Part shown: positions 23,423 through 32,172 of the stretch, one piece after another
Numbering within the stretch: the first letter of the stretch is position 1
Layout: each line of letters starts with the position of its first letter
Origin: Treponema sp.
Lineage (GTDB): Bacteria; Spirochaetota; Spirochaetia; Treponematales; Treponemataceae
Assembly: GCA_017629095.1 (NCBI GenBank)
Contig: JAGBXW010000033.1
Span: forward strand, 1-44,517
Direction of reading: 5' to 3'
DNA length: 44,517 nt
Program-made: the position numbers and the translations under genes
The notes under the pieces: generated by a model
What the model was told of the DNA's origin: nothing
The model's database searches: none
Seen by the model: the letters and a program-made list of their open reading frames with translations, nothing else

Positions 23423-24718
23423 ATGAAGCGTATTGTGACAGGAGCAGTCATGTTTCTGCTGGCTTGTACACTAGCGGTGAGCCAAGTATCACTGCTGAAT
23501 GAAGCAACCAACGGCTTGTTTCGCAACGTGAATGATTTTGTTATCAAGCCAAACATCATGTTCAACACTGTAAAAACAAAGCAGGTGATTATTGGCGGTG
23601 GGTTCAATGATTTGAACTTTAAAAGCAACACCAACGGCGGTGGACTGATTGGTTACTACCATCCCGGAAAACTACCTTGGAGTGTGGCCGTTAGCTTGGA
23701 TATGAAATCTGCAAAACACAACGTGGAAACAGTTACAGAAACTGCTGGTAACACTACCCAAACTATCGAATACAAAAACCCAGCCTTTGATAATTATGCA
23801 GGTGGACTGCGATTCAACATGGGTGTACCCAATGCACTGAACCTTTCAGCGGGTTTGATAATGCATTTTGAAGGGAAAAGCCAAAATCATGCAGAAATAA
23901 CAACAACTAATGCTGCAGGAAATGAAACTGAAAATATCACAGCTCAGACTAAAACACTCGATATTATTCTTGGTGTTCCAATAAACCTGCAGTTCACCCC
24001 CACAATGTATAATTTCTTTGAGCCATATATTTTTATTTCAAAGGATACAAAGATTACTGGTGGAAATCTTGCAGAAAATCCTCAAGCAGGTACAACGGAT
24101 AGCACAACCTTAGTAGAATTTGCACTGTACGATAAGTTTACCATGCAGGACTTTTTTCCTATTCCATTAGAAACAGAAACCAGTTTTTGGCTTGGACTTG
24201 GAGTGGGCAAGGGCTCTGGAACAGGCACACTTGCTGGAGTAGAAGAGATAGAAAAACCAGCCTACGAAGCAGTAACTTATGAGTCTATCGGCTATGAAGT
24301 AAAAATAGCAACTCAGTTCGGTATGTCTAGCCTCCTTGACTTTTCTGTTGGAACTGTCCAGTTACGATTAAAACCCATGGTATATTTTGATATGCTTTTT
24401 GGAGTACATAAATCTTTTACCTTTGGAGCTACAACTGCTGTAGTTGCGGGAGCTTATACCCCCCTCAGCGATCTTCCCTTAGCACTCTTTTTTGGAATGA
24501 CTCCTGGATTACAATTCTATAACACATCCAAAGTTGAAGAATCTTCATCAGGGACAACAAAATCAGCTAGCCGTGCATTAACAACAAGTGCTTTCTGGAC
24601 AGGCCAAGTAGGAATGAGTGTTGTGTTACCTAAAGATATGACACTTGACGTGACTTTGAATGTAAATCCAAGTGGTAAGACAGTGGGACTTTCTGCCTTT
24701 ATGTCAGTGTCACTGTAA
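23423..24718 (+). CDS. Outer-membrane beta-barrel protein, tandem paralogue 1
   Basis: I chose ATG 23423, with AAAGGAG 7-8 nt upstream. The 431-residue precursor has a signal peptide (MKRIVTGAVMFLLACTLAVS, cleavage near QVS). The mature protein begins LLNEATNGLFRNVNDFVIKPNIMFNTV and has alternating amphipathic strands to a final hydrophobic strand (GLSAFMSVSL), as expected of a spirochete outer-membrane barrel. It is clearly homologous to the next gene over its whole length, e.g. SRALTT near the C-terminus and the NEATNGLF start. I recognise no named family. It lies first in an apparent operon with its paralogue and a CAP lipoprotein. Confidence 0.75.
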   Translation: MKRIVTGAVMFLLACTLAVSQVSLLNEATNGLFRNVNDFVIKPNIMFNTVKTKQVIIGGGFNDLNFKSNTNGGGLIGYYHPGKLPWSVAVSLDMKSAKHNVETVTETAGNTTQTIEYKNPAFDNYAGGLRFNMGVPNALNLSAGLIMHFEGKSQNHAEITTTNAAGNETENITAQTKTLDIILGVPINLQFTPTMYNFFEPYIFISKDTKITGGNLAENPQAGTTDSTTLVEFALYDKFTMQDFFPIPLETETSFWLGLGVGKGSGTGTLAGVEEIEKPAYEAVTYESIGYEVKIATQFGMSSLLDFSVGTVQLRLKPMVYFDMLFGVHKSFTFGATTAVVAGAYTPLSDLPLALFFGMTPGLQFYNTSKVEESSSGTTKSASRALTTSAFWTGQVGMSVVLPKDMTLDVTLNVNPSGKTVGLSAFMSVSL

Positions 24719-24749
24719 TATTTTAAAATAGTATACTAAGGAGTTTTGC

Positions 24750-26042
24750 ATGAAACGATTTTTAATAGGGGCATTAGCACTCATAATGACATCTTCTCTG
24801 GCAATAGGACAGGTTTCTATTTTGAATGAAGCAACCAATGGCCTATTCCACAATGTAAACGACTTTATCATCAAACCTAATATCATGTTCAATACGGTAG
24901 ATTCAAAGCAAATTATGGTTGGTGGTGGATTTGATACAACAGGCTTGGAAGGAAATTCCAATAGTGGAGCCCTTTTAGGCTATTACCATCCCGGTGCAAT
25001 TCGATGGAGTACCGCTAGCTACTTTACCTTAACATCTGAAGAACACGACGTGGAAAATATTAGTCCTGATGTAGAGGTTCAATACAAGAATCCTGCCTTT
25101 AGCGAGTATGAAGGTGCACTACGCTTTACCATGGGATTCCCCGATATGATGAACCTGTCTGCAGGGCTGTTGTTTATGTTTGATGGAAATACCACCCAAC
25201 CTATACAGATAACTCAAACAGAAAATGGCACAGAAACAGTTACCACTCCGGCAGGGGAAAATCACCTAGATCTTACCATCGCCATTCCCGTAGGATTAGA
25301 ATTCACTCCTGAAATCTACAACTATTTTAATCCAATACTTCACATAGACCAGAAAATCATCAAAGCGGGAAATACAAGTAGTGGCCCCGATGGTAATACA
25401 GGAAATGCTGAACTAGAAGACGAGAAAGAAACAAAGGTTGCCTTCACGGTATACGACAAGCTTACCATCCAAAACCTTTTGCCCACTCCCTTTGGTACAG
25501 AAACTGCATTTTGGCTTGGAATTGGAAATGTAGAACTTTCCAGAATAGAAGAGTTAGAACAACCAGCCTATAAAATAGATAACGACACAACGAGCAACTA
25601 CACCAAAATGAAGTTTGCCACTCAGTTTGGTATGTCAAACTTGATTAGTCACACTATTGGTGATATTGAAGTAAGAATGAAGCCCATGGTGTATTTTGAC
25701 ATTTTGGCTGGTGACTATAAGTCTTCAACCTTTGGAGCTACCATCGCCTCAGCAGCTGGTATTTATGCTCCCTTGGGAAAACTTCCTATGGTTCTCTTCT
25801 GCGGTGTAACCCCGAGACTACAATTCTACACCACCACTTATCAGACCCAAACAACTACTGGCAACAAGACTACAACAGACAAGGCAGCTAGTCGGGCCTT
25901 AACAACAAATGTGTTCTGGTCTGGAAAAATTGGAACAAGCATCATATTACCAAGAGATATGGTTCTTGATATAACCTTCAACGTAAATAATAACACAGAA
26001 TTGTCTTTGGGACTTTCCGCTCAGATGACAATTGCACTGTAA
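24750..26042 (+). CDS. Outer-membrane beta-barrel protein, tandem paralogue 2
   Basis: The 430-residue precursor has a signal peptide (MKRFLIGALALIMTSSLAIG) and a mature start VSILNEATNGLFHNVNDFIIKPNIMF, nearly identical to paralogue 1. Middle loop regions differ most (QTENGTETVTTPAGEN here), while strand regions and the C-terminal KAASRALTTNVFWSGKIGTSIILPRDMVLDITFNVN are shared. AAGGAGTTTTGC precedes ATG 24750, similar to the leader of paralogue 1, so the duplication included the ribosome-binding site. The 31-bp gap suggests one transcript. Variable loops with a conserved barrel fit surface exposure and selection, but this is inference. Confidence 0.75.
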   Translation: MKRFLIGALALIMTSSLAIGQVSILNEATNGLFHNVNDFIIKPNIMFNTVDSKQIMVGGGFDTTGLEGNSNSGALLGYYHPGAIRWSTASYFTLTSEEHDVENISPDVEVQYKNPAFSEYEGALRFTMGFPDMMNLSAGLLFMFDGNTTQPIQITQTENGTETVTTPAGENHLDLTIAIPVGLEFTPEIYNYFNPILHIDQKIIKAGNTSSGPDGNTGNAELEDEKETKVAFTVYDKLTIQNLLPTPFGTETAFWLGIGNVELSRIEELEQPAYKIDNDTTSNYTKMKFATQFGMSNLISHTIGDIEVRMKPMVYFDILAGDYKSSTFGATIASAAGIYAPLGKLPMVLFCGVTPRLQFYTTTYQTQTTTGNKTTTDKAASRALTTNVFWSGKIGTSIILPRDMVLDITFNVNNNTELSLGLSAQMTIAL

Positions 26043-26102
26043 ACTACAATCATTCATGAGGGAAGCAATATGTGTTTCCCTCTTAAGTAGGAGGTACAAG
26101 AA

Positions 26103-27263
26103 ATGAAAAAGCATAATCCTCGGAAGAATAAGTATATTATTTCCGCTTGTGTTGGAACCCTCGCTCTTCTCTTGGTAGGTTTTTCTGCATGCGACTTTCA
26201 ACCAGCACAAGAGCTGGGAAGAGTGGTTGGTGGAGGACTTGCTCAAGGAAGAATTTTAGCTAAAGAATTTTTAGAATCTGGTGCTAGTGGCGGTGCAGGC
26301 GCAGAATTTAATAGCCGCAAAAGTGGAGACCTAACCCTTCCCTTTCTATCAAAAGAAGATATTAAGCAGATGCTGGATGAGACAGATGCCAATAAACTTC
26401 CTTCTGACCCCACTGACTGGTATGATGAGTTACCTCAATATACGGCTCCATACAGAGCAGGAAAGATAAAAGATAAATGGTTGAACATAGCAGTAGAACG
26501 CCTGACTGCCCTCAGAAGAATTTCTGGATTACACCCCGTTGCACTGGATCCTACCGCAACAAAAAAGGCCCAAGCGGGAGCAGCCCTTATGGTTATTACC
26601 CAAAACTTTGGTCATGGTTCTCAGCCAGTACCAGAAGGGATTAATGCCGAGGCTGAATTCTACAAACTAGGAAAAGAAGGTACAAATACTGGCAATGTGT
26701 ATCCCCAGTATCCCTTGATTCAGTCCGTAGATGGCTATAACCTTGACCCAGGAAATCCTGGTGTAGGCCACCGCCTTTGGCAATTAAGCCCAAACTTGAA
26801 GGCTATCGGTATTGGTTCTGCTATTAAAAAGAAGGATGCCAGCGGTAAGGAAATTGGCTATGGGGGCAATGTTGAGGTTGTTATCGGTACAAAAGATCCT
26901 AATGAAGGTCCAGATAACGCAAATGCAATTCCTAGCATTGGAGAGTGGGACTTTGTTAGTTGGCCTTCTCCCGGATATTTCCCCTTAGAAGGAAATCTTT
27001 TTGGAAATCCATCCTTTTGGCACGTTCAATTCAACGGTGGTAAATATACCGTTGGTGCAGGAAAAATTATTGTTACTCGAGTGGATACTGGAGAACAATG
27101 GGTAGAAGAACATGATGGAGGCAACACCCTCGTATTTAACAAATCAAATACATGGCGGGCCGAATTAGGTACATATACCTATGAAGTCACTGGTGTAAGA
27201 AAAAATAACATACCTGAACGGTTTGTCTTTACAACAGAATTCTTTGATCGGCACTCACTGTAA
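26103..27263 (+). CDS. CAP-domain (SCP/PR-1 family) lipoprotein
   Basis: The 386-residue precursor has a lipoprotein signal (LALLLVGFSAC, Cys30). The CAP domain begins near residue 125: KWLNIAVERLTALRRISGLHPVALDPTATKKAQAGAALM, then FGHG and the late GHRLWQLSPNLKAIGIGSA, the counterpart of the usual GHR motif. A C-terminal segment of about 100 residues after WDFVSWPSPGYFPLEG looks beta-rich. It is likely anchored in an outer or inner membrane facing the periplasm or surface. AGGAGG lies 8-9 nt before ATG 26103. It follows the two outer-membrane paralogues by 60 bp and is closed by the terminator at 27301. The biochemical role of bacterial CAP proteins is largely unsettled. Confidence 0.85.
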   Translation: MKKHNPRKNKYIISACVGTLALLLVGFSACDFQPAQELGRVVGGGLAQGRILAKEFLESGASGGAGAEFNSRKSGDLTLPFLSKEDIKQMLDETDANKLPSDPTDWYDELPQYTAPYRAGKIKDKWLNIAVERLTALRRISGLHPVALDPTATKKAQAGAALMVITQNFGHGSQPVPEGINAEAEFYKLGKEGTNTGNVYPQYPLIQSVDGYNLDPGNPGVGHRLWQLSPNLKAIGIGSAIKKKDASGKEIGYGGNVEVVIGTKDPNEGPDNANAIPSIGEWDFVSWPSPGYFPLEGNLFGNPSFWHVQFNGGKYTVGAGKIIVTRVDTGEQWVEEHDGGNTLVFNKSNTWRAELGTYTYEVTGVRKNNIPERFVFTTEFFDRHSL

Positions 27264-27300
27264 ATTTAAAGAATATTTCAGTAGCCCTTATAATTAATTC

Positions 27301-27338
27301 AAAAAATCCCCCACAATCTTTGAGGGGGGATTTTTTTT
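27301..27338. terminator. Bidirectional rho-independent terminator
   Basis: AAAAAATCCCCC pairs with GGGGGGATTTTTT around an 11-nt loop (27301-27338). T-runs follow the stem on both strands, so it can end both the CAP lipoprotein transcript and the convergent truncated-haemoglobin transcript. Confidence 0.85.
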
Positions 27339-27352
27339 CAAAACAATTCTAC

Positions 27353-27730
27353 TTATCTATACAGCATTGACTTAAAGCCCATTGCAATCATTTGGGCACG
27401 TTGTAAAATTTGAGCAGCAGGTGCTGCGGTAAACACTTGGTTCAAGCTTTCTTCAAAAAGTCCAAGCCAAATGTCAAAGTATTCTGGAGGAAAGGGAGGC
27501 AAGTTCATATGAGCCTGAGGTGGATTGCCACGGAAATTTCCTGTTCCCAGCAACATTCCCCGCCAGAACTCACCAATCTTTTTCTTGTGGACGGTCCAAG
27601 CTTCATCACTTGTTCCTACCGCATTGTTAAAAATCTCCCCTACCCCATTTTCATCTGCACGAATCTTTGCATAAAAAATATCCATCAAAAGGTCAATGCC
27701 TTCATCACAAATTGTGTCGTACTGTGCCAT
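27353..27730 (-). CDS. Truncated haemoglobin (group III-like)
   Basis: The 125-residue product has the 2-on-2 globin pattern: TICDEGIDLLMDIFYAKIRADENGVGEIFNNAVG at the N-terminus, FWRGMLLGTGNFRGNPPQAHMNLPPFPPEYFDIWLGLFEESL, where AHMNLPP holds the candidate proximal His, and a C-terminal helix with MGFKSMLY. The NPPxxH and later W pattern is that of group III proteins. I chose ATG 27730, with AAGGAAG 5 nt upstream; a TTG at 27748 is less likely. It probably binds O2 or NO and may protect anaerobic enzymes, in line with the two hemerythrins in this window. Confidence 0.9.
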   Translation of the reverse strand: MAQYDTICDEGIDLLMDIFYAKIRADENGVGEIFNNAVGTSDEAWTVHKKKIGEFWRGMLLGTGNFRGNPPQAHMNLPPFPPEYFDIWLGLFEESLNQVFTAAPAAQILQRAQMIAMGFKSMLYR

Positions 27731-27807
27731 AAAATCTTCCTTAGACAAAAATAATATACATATAATTTACGCATTTTATTATAACTGTCAAGTTATTCTG
27801 GACATAA

Positions 27808-27827
27808 TTACTTCATCTTTATACAAT
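27808..27827 (+). promoter_or_regulatory. Promoter abutting the start codon of 27834
   Basis: TGGACA (27799-27804) and TACAAT (27822-27827) are 17 nt apart, and the -10 box ends 6 nt before ATG 27834. No Shine-Dalgarno is present. The marked span covers most of the spacer and the -10 box. Confidence 0.55.
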
Positions 27828-27833
27828 CTGAGC

Positions 27834-28775
27834 ATGAGAAGATCCTCCACCTTTTTGAAAATATTTTTTGTTATTATTTTTGCCCTAGTTCTGACCCTCT
27901 TCCTCAGCTGGATAGCCTTGCTGACCTATGGCAAGGTAACCTATACCGACACATTTGCTCGTCGTACCACTTTGACAAAAAATCCAGGCTTACAAGACGG
28001 CCTCGTTCCCCAGGGCCTTACCTGGCATCAGGAAGAAAAGTGCTTCCTCACGGCAGGTTACAGGACAGACGGAAGCCCCAGCCGAATCTACGCCATTGAC
28101 CCAGAAACAGAAACGACTCGCTACTACCAGCTTACTAGCAATGGCCAGCCCTTTTACGGACACACCGGAGGCTTGCAATATGCAGGAGGCTTCTTGTACC
28201 TCGCTGATGATGGAACTGGATTGTACAAATTCTCTGGAAAACTTCCAGCCAATGGAGAATCAATCGAAATCGGAAAACCGATTGCGGTTCCCAATAACAC
28301 AGCCTTTGTCTTTGCTGCTGGTGGATTTATTTATACTGGGGAATTCAACAACGACAAGGAATATCAGTGCCACAACGATTTTTCCTACGAAGGCACCTAT
28401 CATTCAGCCATTGTAACCAAGTATCGCAGCAACAACCTAGCCATGCCGGAGTTGGTGTATTCTATCGGTAACGAAATACAAGGTTTTGCCATCCTTACCG
28501 ACGGCACCATCGTCCTGTCTCAAAGTTACGGCCTAGCTCCTTCTCGCTTTTTGATTTACGAACCAGCCCAACAAATCATGACTGGCCGAATCATGCACGG
28601 CGTAGAAGTGTGCTTTTTAGGGGAGCCCACCCGTGTCATCCAAGCTCCCCCCATGAGCGAAGACCTAGACGTACGCAACGGCACCCTCGTCTACATGACT
28701 GAATCCGCCTGCAAAAAATACCTCTTTGGCAACCTCTATTTTGACTGGAACATCTACGCATTAAAGATTGATTAG
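27834..28775 (+). CDS. Membrane-anchored beta-propeller-like protein of unknown function
   Basis: I chose ATG 27834 because the product then starts with a typical signal-anchor (MRRSSTFLKIFFVIIFALVLTLFLSWIALL); the in-frame extension upstream has no ribosome-binding site. The rest (about 280 residues) looks like a six-bladed propeller: LVPQGLTWHQEEKCFLTAGY, SRIYAIDPETE, HTGGLQYAGGFLYLADDGTGLYKF, SAIVTKYRSNNLAMPELVY, IQGFAILTDGTIVLSQSYG, MSEDLDVRNGTLVYMTESACKKY. The repeated D/G-rich turns resemble SMP-30/lactonase-type propellers. It should face the periplasm. I do not recognise a named family and cannot assign a substrate. Confidence 0.7.
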   Translation: MRRSSTFLKIFFVIIFALVLTLFLSWIALLTYGKVTYTDTFARRTTLTKNPGLQDGLVPQGLTWHQEEKCFLTAGYRTDGSPSRIYAIDPETETTRYYQLTSNGQPFYGHTGGLQYAGGFLYLADDGTGLYKFSGKLPANGESIEIGKPIAVPNNTAFVFAAGGFIYTGEFNNDKEYQCHNDFSYEGTYHSAIVTKYRSNNLAMPELVYSIGNEIQGFAILTDGTIVLSQSYGLAPSRFLIYEPAQQIMTGRIMHGVEVCFLGEPTRVIQAPPMSEDLDVRNGTLVYMTESACKKYLFGNLYFDWNIYALKID

Positions 28776-28828
28776 GCGTGAAGGATTTGAGCCTCACAAT
28801 AATGGCCCCCCGCTTCACGGCATCTCCC

Positions 28829-28857
28829 TTTACAGGAATACAATAGTTTGCTAGATT
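28829..28857 (+). promoter_or_regulatory. Promoter of the small membrane peptide
   Basis: TTTACA (28829-28834) and TAGATT (28852-28857) are 17 nt apart. Transcription would start near 28864, leaving a leader of about 74 nt that can fold (ATGCC...GGCAT, 28870-28890; CCGGA/TCCGG around 28903-28914). Confidence 0.5.
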
Positions 28858-28894
28858 AAATTATTGGAAATGCCTAGTTTCAGGCGGCATCTCC
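28845..28894 (+). repeat. Inverted-duplicate leader, left arm
   Basis: This arm runs from AGTTTG (28845-28850) through GGAAATGCC (28866-28874) to ATCTCC (28889-28894). The minus strand of 29090-29142 has the same elements in the same order and near-equal spacing. Confidence 0.5.
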
Positions 28895-28937
28895 CACCTC
28901 AACCGGAAATCCGGAATTCTTGATAAGGGAGGATGCT

Positions 28938-29030
28938 ATGACAGTTGAATTTGTTATTACAGTGGTAACTTGTGTTGCTACAGTGATAAACACTGTTGTA
29001 GTGGTGCTCTCCTACTTAAAGAATAAGTAA
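28938..29030 (+). CDS. Small hydrophobic peptide (30 aa), candidate type I toxin
   Basis: ATG 28938 is preceded by AAGGGAGGA 4-5 nt upstream. The 30-residue peptide is MTVEFVITVVTCVATVINTV followed by VVVLSY and a Lys-rich end (LKNK): one hydrophobic helix long enough to span a membrane, with a short positive C-terminus. This layout is shared by type I toxins such as the Fst/TxpA/BsrG types and by small holin-like toxins. A promoter with a foldable leader lies upstream and a stem-loop (29041-29073) just downstream, with a converging promoter beyond. It is far too short to be an accidental well-signalled frame only by composition, but no homologue is claimed. Confidence 0.55.
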   Translation: MTVEFVITVVTCVATVINTVVVVLSYLKNK

Positions 29031-29033
29031 GAG

Positions 29034-29073
29034 AAAAACGAGCCGCCAGAGTCCTTCACTACATCTGACGGCT
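29034..29073 (-). terminator. Stem-loop shared by converging transcripts
   Basis: AGCCGCCAGA (29041-29050) pairs with TCTGACGGCT (29064-29073), one mismatch. A T-run follows on the minus strand only (A-run at 29034-29038). It can end minus-strand transcripts, either a short RNA or the restriction-modification operon, and also forms the 3' region of the small peptide mRNA. Confidence 0.6.
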
Positions 29074-29113
29074 TCTAGCCAATTATCGTGGAGATGACCA
29101 AATGAACTGGGCA
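29034..29113 (-). ncRNA. Candidate antisense RNA to the small peptide transcript
   Basis: On the minus strand TTGACC and TAAAAT (18-nt spacing, near 29123-29152) would start an RNA of about 80 nt ending at the T-run at 29034. It would be complementary to the 3' untranslated part of the small peptide mRNA. Its 5' portion resembles the peptide leader itself. Existence is inference from promoter and terminator only. Confidence 0.3.
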
Positions 29114-29142
29114 TTTCCGCTTTTTATTTTATCATACAAACT
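29090..29142 (-). repeat. Inverted-duplicate leader, right arm
   Basis: Read on the minus strand it carries AGTTTG (29137-29142), GGAAATGCC (29110-29118) and ATCTCC (29090-29095), like the left arm 28845-28894. The two arms face each other across the small peptide gene. Confidence 0.5.
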
Positions 29143-29225
29143 TGTGTCTGGTCAAATGTGGGGGGAAGGACTCACAACAAATCTCCTCCTCACGGCAGCC
29201 CCGCTTAACGGAGTTTATCACAAAC

Positions 29226-30440
29226 TTATCTATTGCCCTTTGCACGATTGTGAGTTATACACAACATTTGACAATTTGAAATATCAGTTGTCCCGCCTTT
29301 GCTCCAAGCTGTTACATGGTCAGCATCCATTTCAGAAAGTTTCCAAATACGAGTTTTGTTCGTATTTTCAGAAATTGCACACAAAGGACAATTTGATACT
29401 TGATTTTCATGAGCCTGTTTTGTTTGGCTTTCATAAACAATTCTTTTGTCACGCTCTTCAAAAACACGTATTTCTAAGAGTTTAGTATCAACACAACCAC
29501 CTAAAATATATTCAAAAATCCCGCTTCGTTTTTTTACACTTCCGTCGGCATACAGTTCTTTTATTTTTTTGTCAACTTCATCTGGATTATAAGGATTTCC
29601 CCCGAATTTTTCGTACAATTCACCCCATTTTAAGCCACACATTTCTTTTTCTACAGATTTGAAAACCCCAGAAATCCAGTCAATAACAGTGGTAAAATAC
29701 GTTTTAATTTCATTTATATTGTCACAATTTCTATGTTCAGACATATATTTTTCTTTTTCGCCCTTGCTTACCCAATCTAAAGCACAAGACAGAAAATCCT
29801 GACGTTTAACATCTCCTTTTATATATGCTTTCCATTTTTGCACATTGGCATTTTGACTATTGGAAAATTCTCGCTTTGCCTTTGTTACAAACTTTCCAGA
29901 ATAAATGGCATTCAAAAGTTCTTGTTCGTTTAATGGAATTCCTGCAATATTTATGGTTTTAAACCATTCTTTAATTTCAGTTTCTGTGCCTTCACATTCA
30001 TACACCAAAAGTTTTGTATTTAGGATTTTTTGTTGTAAATCTTCATTTAACCCAGAAAAATAATTTTCCATTCCATTAACTTTTACAGCAAATTTTCCAA
30101 TTACGTAACGACCAAAACTTGTAATTCTCTGTTGACCGTCTAAAACTTCGAAAGCATCTTCCCCTGTTTTTACAAAATACAAAATGCCAAGTGGATATCC
30201 TTTCAAAATTGATTCTATAACTGCCACATCACGAGTTCCGTCAGCGTAGATGTAGTTTCGTTGATATTCAGGCTGAATGGTAAGTTTGCCAGAAAGTCCG
30301 TAAAGTCCTTTTCCCTCAAGTTCATTGTAAGTAAAACCATTGCAAATATCTTTGATAGAAATATCTGTTCGTAACGTTGTTTTCATTCGTTTCTTCCTTT
30401 TATTGTGCCACACGGATTCGATTTTGCTACGCAAAATCAT
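29226..30440 (-). CDS. DUF262 and HNH-nuclease protein of a restriction-modification cluster
   Basis: The 404-residue product has an N-terminal DUF262 (ParB/GmrS-like) domain: [13 protein letters not shown] (about residue 50), [19 protein letters not shown] and the diagnostic [13 protein letters not shown] (about 95). The C-terminus has an HNH-type domain: [48 protein letters not shown], with CxxC at the front and DADH and N-x-H later. Such fusions act as DNA endonucleases in modification-dependent or paired systems. Its start overlaps the stop of the adjacent EcoRI-type methylase as ATGA (29-bp class of coupled genes; 4-bp overlap here). I infer that it is the restriction partner; the site cut is unknown. 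Confidence 0.85.
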   Translation of the reverse strand: MILRSKIESVWHNKRKKRMKTTLRTDISIKDICNGFTYNELEGKGLYGLSGKLTIQPEYQRNYIYADGTRDVAVIESILKGYPLGILYFVKTGEDAFEVLDGQQRITSFGRYVIGKFAVKVNGMENYFSGLNEDLQQKILNTKLLVYECEGTETEIKEWFKTINIAGIPLNEQELLNAIYSGKFVTKAKREFSNSQNANVQKWKAYIKGDVKRQDFLSCALDWVSKGEKEKYMSEHRNCDNINEIKTYFTTVIDWISGVFKSVEKEMCGLKWGELYEKFGGNPYNPDEVDKKIKELYADGSVKKRSGIFEYILGGCVDTKLLEIRVFEERDKRIVYESQTKQAHENQVSNCPLCAISENTNKTRIWKLSEMDADHVTAWSKGGTTDISNCQMLCITHNRAKGNR

Positions 30441-31639
30441 TTTTTTCTGATAAATATTCTTGTATATAACGATTGAACTATATGTCCATCTTTGTTTATA
30501 AAATAATTTTGCTTTCCGTTATTTCTCGCTATATTGGGATTTTCATTTGTTTTTCCACCAGAAGAACCTGTTTTTTCACCATTAGGTCTTACTTCCCAAT
30601 AATCATCATATTTTTTTCTATCTGGAACAGAATCGTGACAACCTCGCTGAGTTGAACCTAAAATTTCAAATTGTTCTGGGCAATATTTGTCTAAAAATGA
30701 AATGGGAACTCCCATTATTCCCTCGTAATCAGAGGGAATTGCATCTGTAAAAGGCACTTCTATAGCATCGTAATTGTCGTATTTTTGATATCCAATGCCT
30801 TGAACTTCTTTATGCTTTGAAAACTTAATGTTGTCTTCCATTGTCATAAGTTGAAGTGGTTGATGTCTGCGACCATGTTCCAAGTTTGTGAACCAAACCG
30901 AAGAAGACCTTCCATAAATTTTTCCATTCACTTTCTTGTACAAACTTCCTTCCTTTCCTTCCGAAATAAAATTTTTAATCATTTCATTAGGAATATCAAA
31001 TAATAAATCAACACCCATTGGTGTTCTTCCCGACCACAATTTGTTTTCTTGAAATAATGGAAAAATTTCCTTACATCCTACAGAATTTTTATTCCCAATA
31101 ATCAAAAACTTTTTGTCGGCTTCCATAATCCAGGCCACAAACTCACGAAACAAACTGAAGGGTGGATTTGTGATGATGATGTCAGCTTCATCTCGCAATT
31201 TTTTCACTTCATCGCTTCTAAAATCCCCATCACCTTCAAGATAATTCCATTTTAGGTCGTCTATGTTGATTTTTCCGTCGTGATTTTCATCTTGGGCAAG
31301 ATTAAAAATCTTTCCTTTACAACGAGTTTTTGTTTTATCAAATCTTGGGTCTATGCTTTCAAAAAGACTTGGCTCGTAATCAATTTCTATATTTTTTGAT
31401 TCCACAGCAAAACTTGTGGAAATCAATTTTTTTATCCCAAAATTTTCAAAATTCTGAGCAAAAAACTTTGTAAAATTACTCCACTCAGGATCATCACAGG
31501 GAAGTAAAATTGTTTTTCCTCTAAAAACCTCTTTGTCATATTCAAGATATGCGTTTACCTCTTTTTGAATATCTTGATACTGTGTATAAAATTCATCATT
31601 TTTCTGTTTTTTTGCATGTTTTAAGTTTGCATTTGCCAT
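30437..31639 (-). CDS. EcoRI-type adenine-specific DNA methyltransferase
   Basis: The 400-residue product matches the EcoRI methylase family: [32 protein letters not shown] (the NDEFYTQ motif at about residue 14), [25 protein letters not shown] with the SAM-binding part, and [18 protein letters not shown] at about residue 153, the catalytic NPPF motif of N6-adenine methylases. [10 protein letters not shown] and [10 protein letters not shown] follow as in family members. It is longer than EcoRI methylase itself (about 325 aa), with extra C-terminal sequence. It is divergent from the HTH gene and coupled to the DUF262/HNH gene. Recognition sequence cannot be inferred safely. Confidence 0.88.
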   Translation of the reverse strand: MANANLKHAKKQKNDEFYTQYQDIQKEVNAYLEYDKEVFRGKTILLPCDDPEWSNFTKFFAQNFENFGIKKLISTSFAVESKNIEIDYEPSLFESIDPRFDKTKTRCKGKIFNLAQDENHDGKINIDDLKWNYLEGDGDFRSDEVKKLRDEADIIITNPPFSLFREFVAWIMEADKKFLIIGNKNSVGCKEIFPLFQENKLWSGRTPMGVDLLFDIPNEMIKNFISEGKEGSLYKKVNGKIYGRSSSVWFTNLEHGRRHQPLQLMTMEDNIKFSKHKEVQGIGYQKYDNYDAIEVPFTDAIPSDYEGIMGVPISFLDKYCPEQFEILGSTQRGCHDSVPDRKKYDDYWEVRPNGEKTGSSGGKTNENPNIARNNGKQNYFINKDGHIVQSLYTRIFIRKK

Positions 31640-31757
31640 AAAAAAGTTCCTAAGTTAGTAATTACGCACAACTACTCCTTTTTGCGTACTACAAATTATA
31701 TCTTTCTTTAGAAGTAATTTAAAGCACTAATTACGCAAATAATAGTAATCTTTAATT
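31640..31757. promoter_or_regulatory. Divergent control region with TAATTACGCA repeats
   Basis: TAATTACGCA occurs at 31658-31667 and 31729-31738, and an inverted partial copy TTTGCGTACTA at about 31681-31691. They lie between the methylase and the HTH gene. A TAATCT box ends 6 nt before the HTH ATG (31758). The repeats are plausible operators for that HTH protein. Confidence 0.5.
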
Positions 31758-32108
31758 ATGGCCTTTAAGGAAAATCTAAAAACAGAATTAGAATTCAAGA
31801 ATCTAAAAGTAAAAGAAATAGCCTCTCAAACAGGGATAAGCAGAAGAACAATCGACCAATATTTAGCAACTGCCGCCAAAATGCCATCAGCCGAGAATGC
31901 TGTTAAAATCGCACAAGTTTTAGGCGTGAGTGTTGAATATTTAGTAAATGGCACAGAACCAGAGAAAAATCCCTCTGCAAAACAAACAGAACAAAATCAA
32001 CTTCACTTATATCGAAAATATCACGATCTGATAGAAAAAATGGAAGGTTTTTCAGAAAAAAAGCAAAACCTCGTGAACACATTAGTAAACAATTTAGCAG
32101 ACATATAA
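31758..32108 (+). CDS. XRE-family HTH regulator (candidate controller of the restriction-modification cluster)
   Basis: The 116-residue product has a Cro/C1-type helix-turn-helix at residues 10-62 (LKVKEIASQTGISRRTIDQYLATAAKMPSAENAVKIAQVLGVSVEYLVNG) followed by a charged linker and a helical tail (RKYHDLIEKMEGFSEKKQNLVNTLVNNLADI) suited to dimerisation. Divergent position and repeated sites in the 118-bp gap suggest that it regulates the methylase operon and itself, like controller (C) proteins, although those are usually shorter. No Shine-Dalgarno precedes ATG 31758, and a -10 box ends 6 nt upstream. Confidence 0.85.
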   Translation: MAFKENLKTELEFKNLKVKEIASQTGISRRTIDQYLATAAKMPSAENAVKIAQVLGVSVEYLVNGTEPEKNPSAKQTEQNQLHLYRKYHDLIEKMEGFSEKKQNLVNTLVNNLADI

Positions 32109-32172
32109 ACCTCACTTTCAAAAAAGAACAGTCTCAGTTCAACTTAGGAATTCCCCCACTTTATTCTGACAA

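Noticed and set aside
29226-31639. Claim that the restriction-modification system recognises GAATTC
   Set aside because: The methylase is EcoRI-like, but family members differ in specificity and GAATTC is present in the window; site cannot be assigned from sequence.
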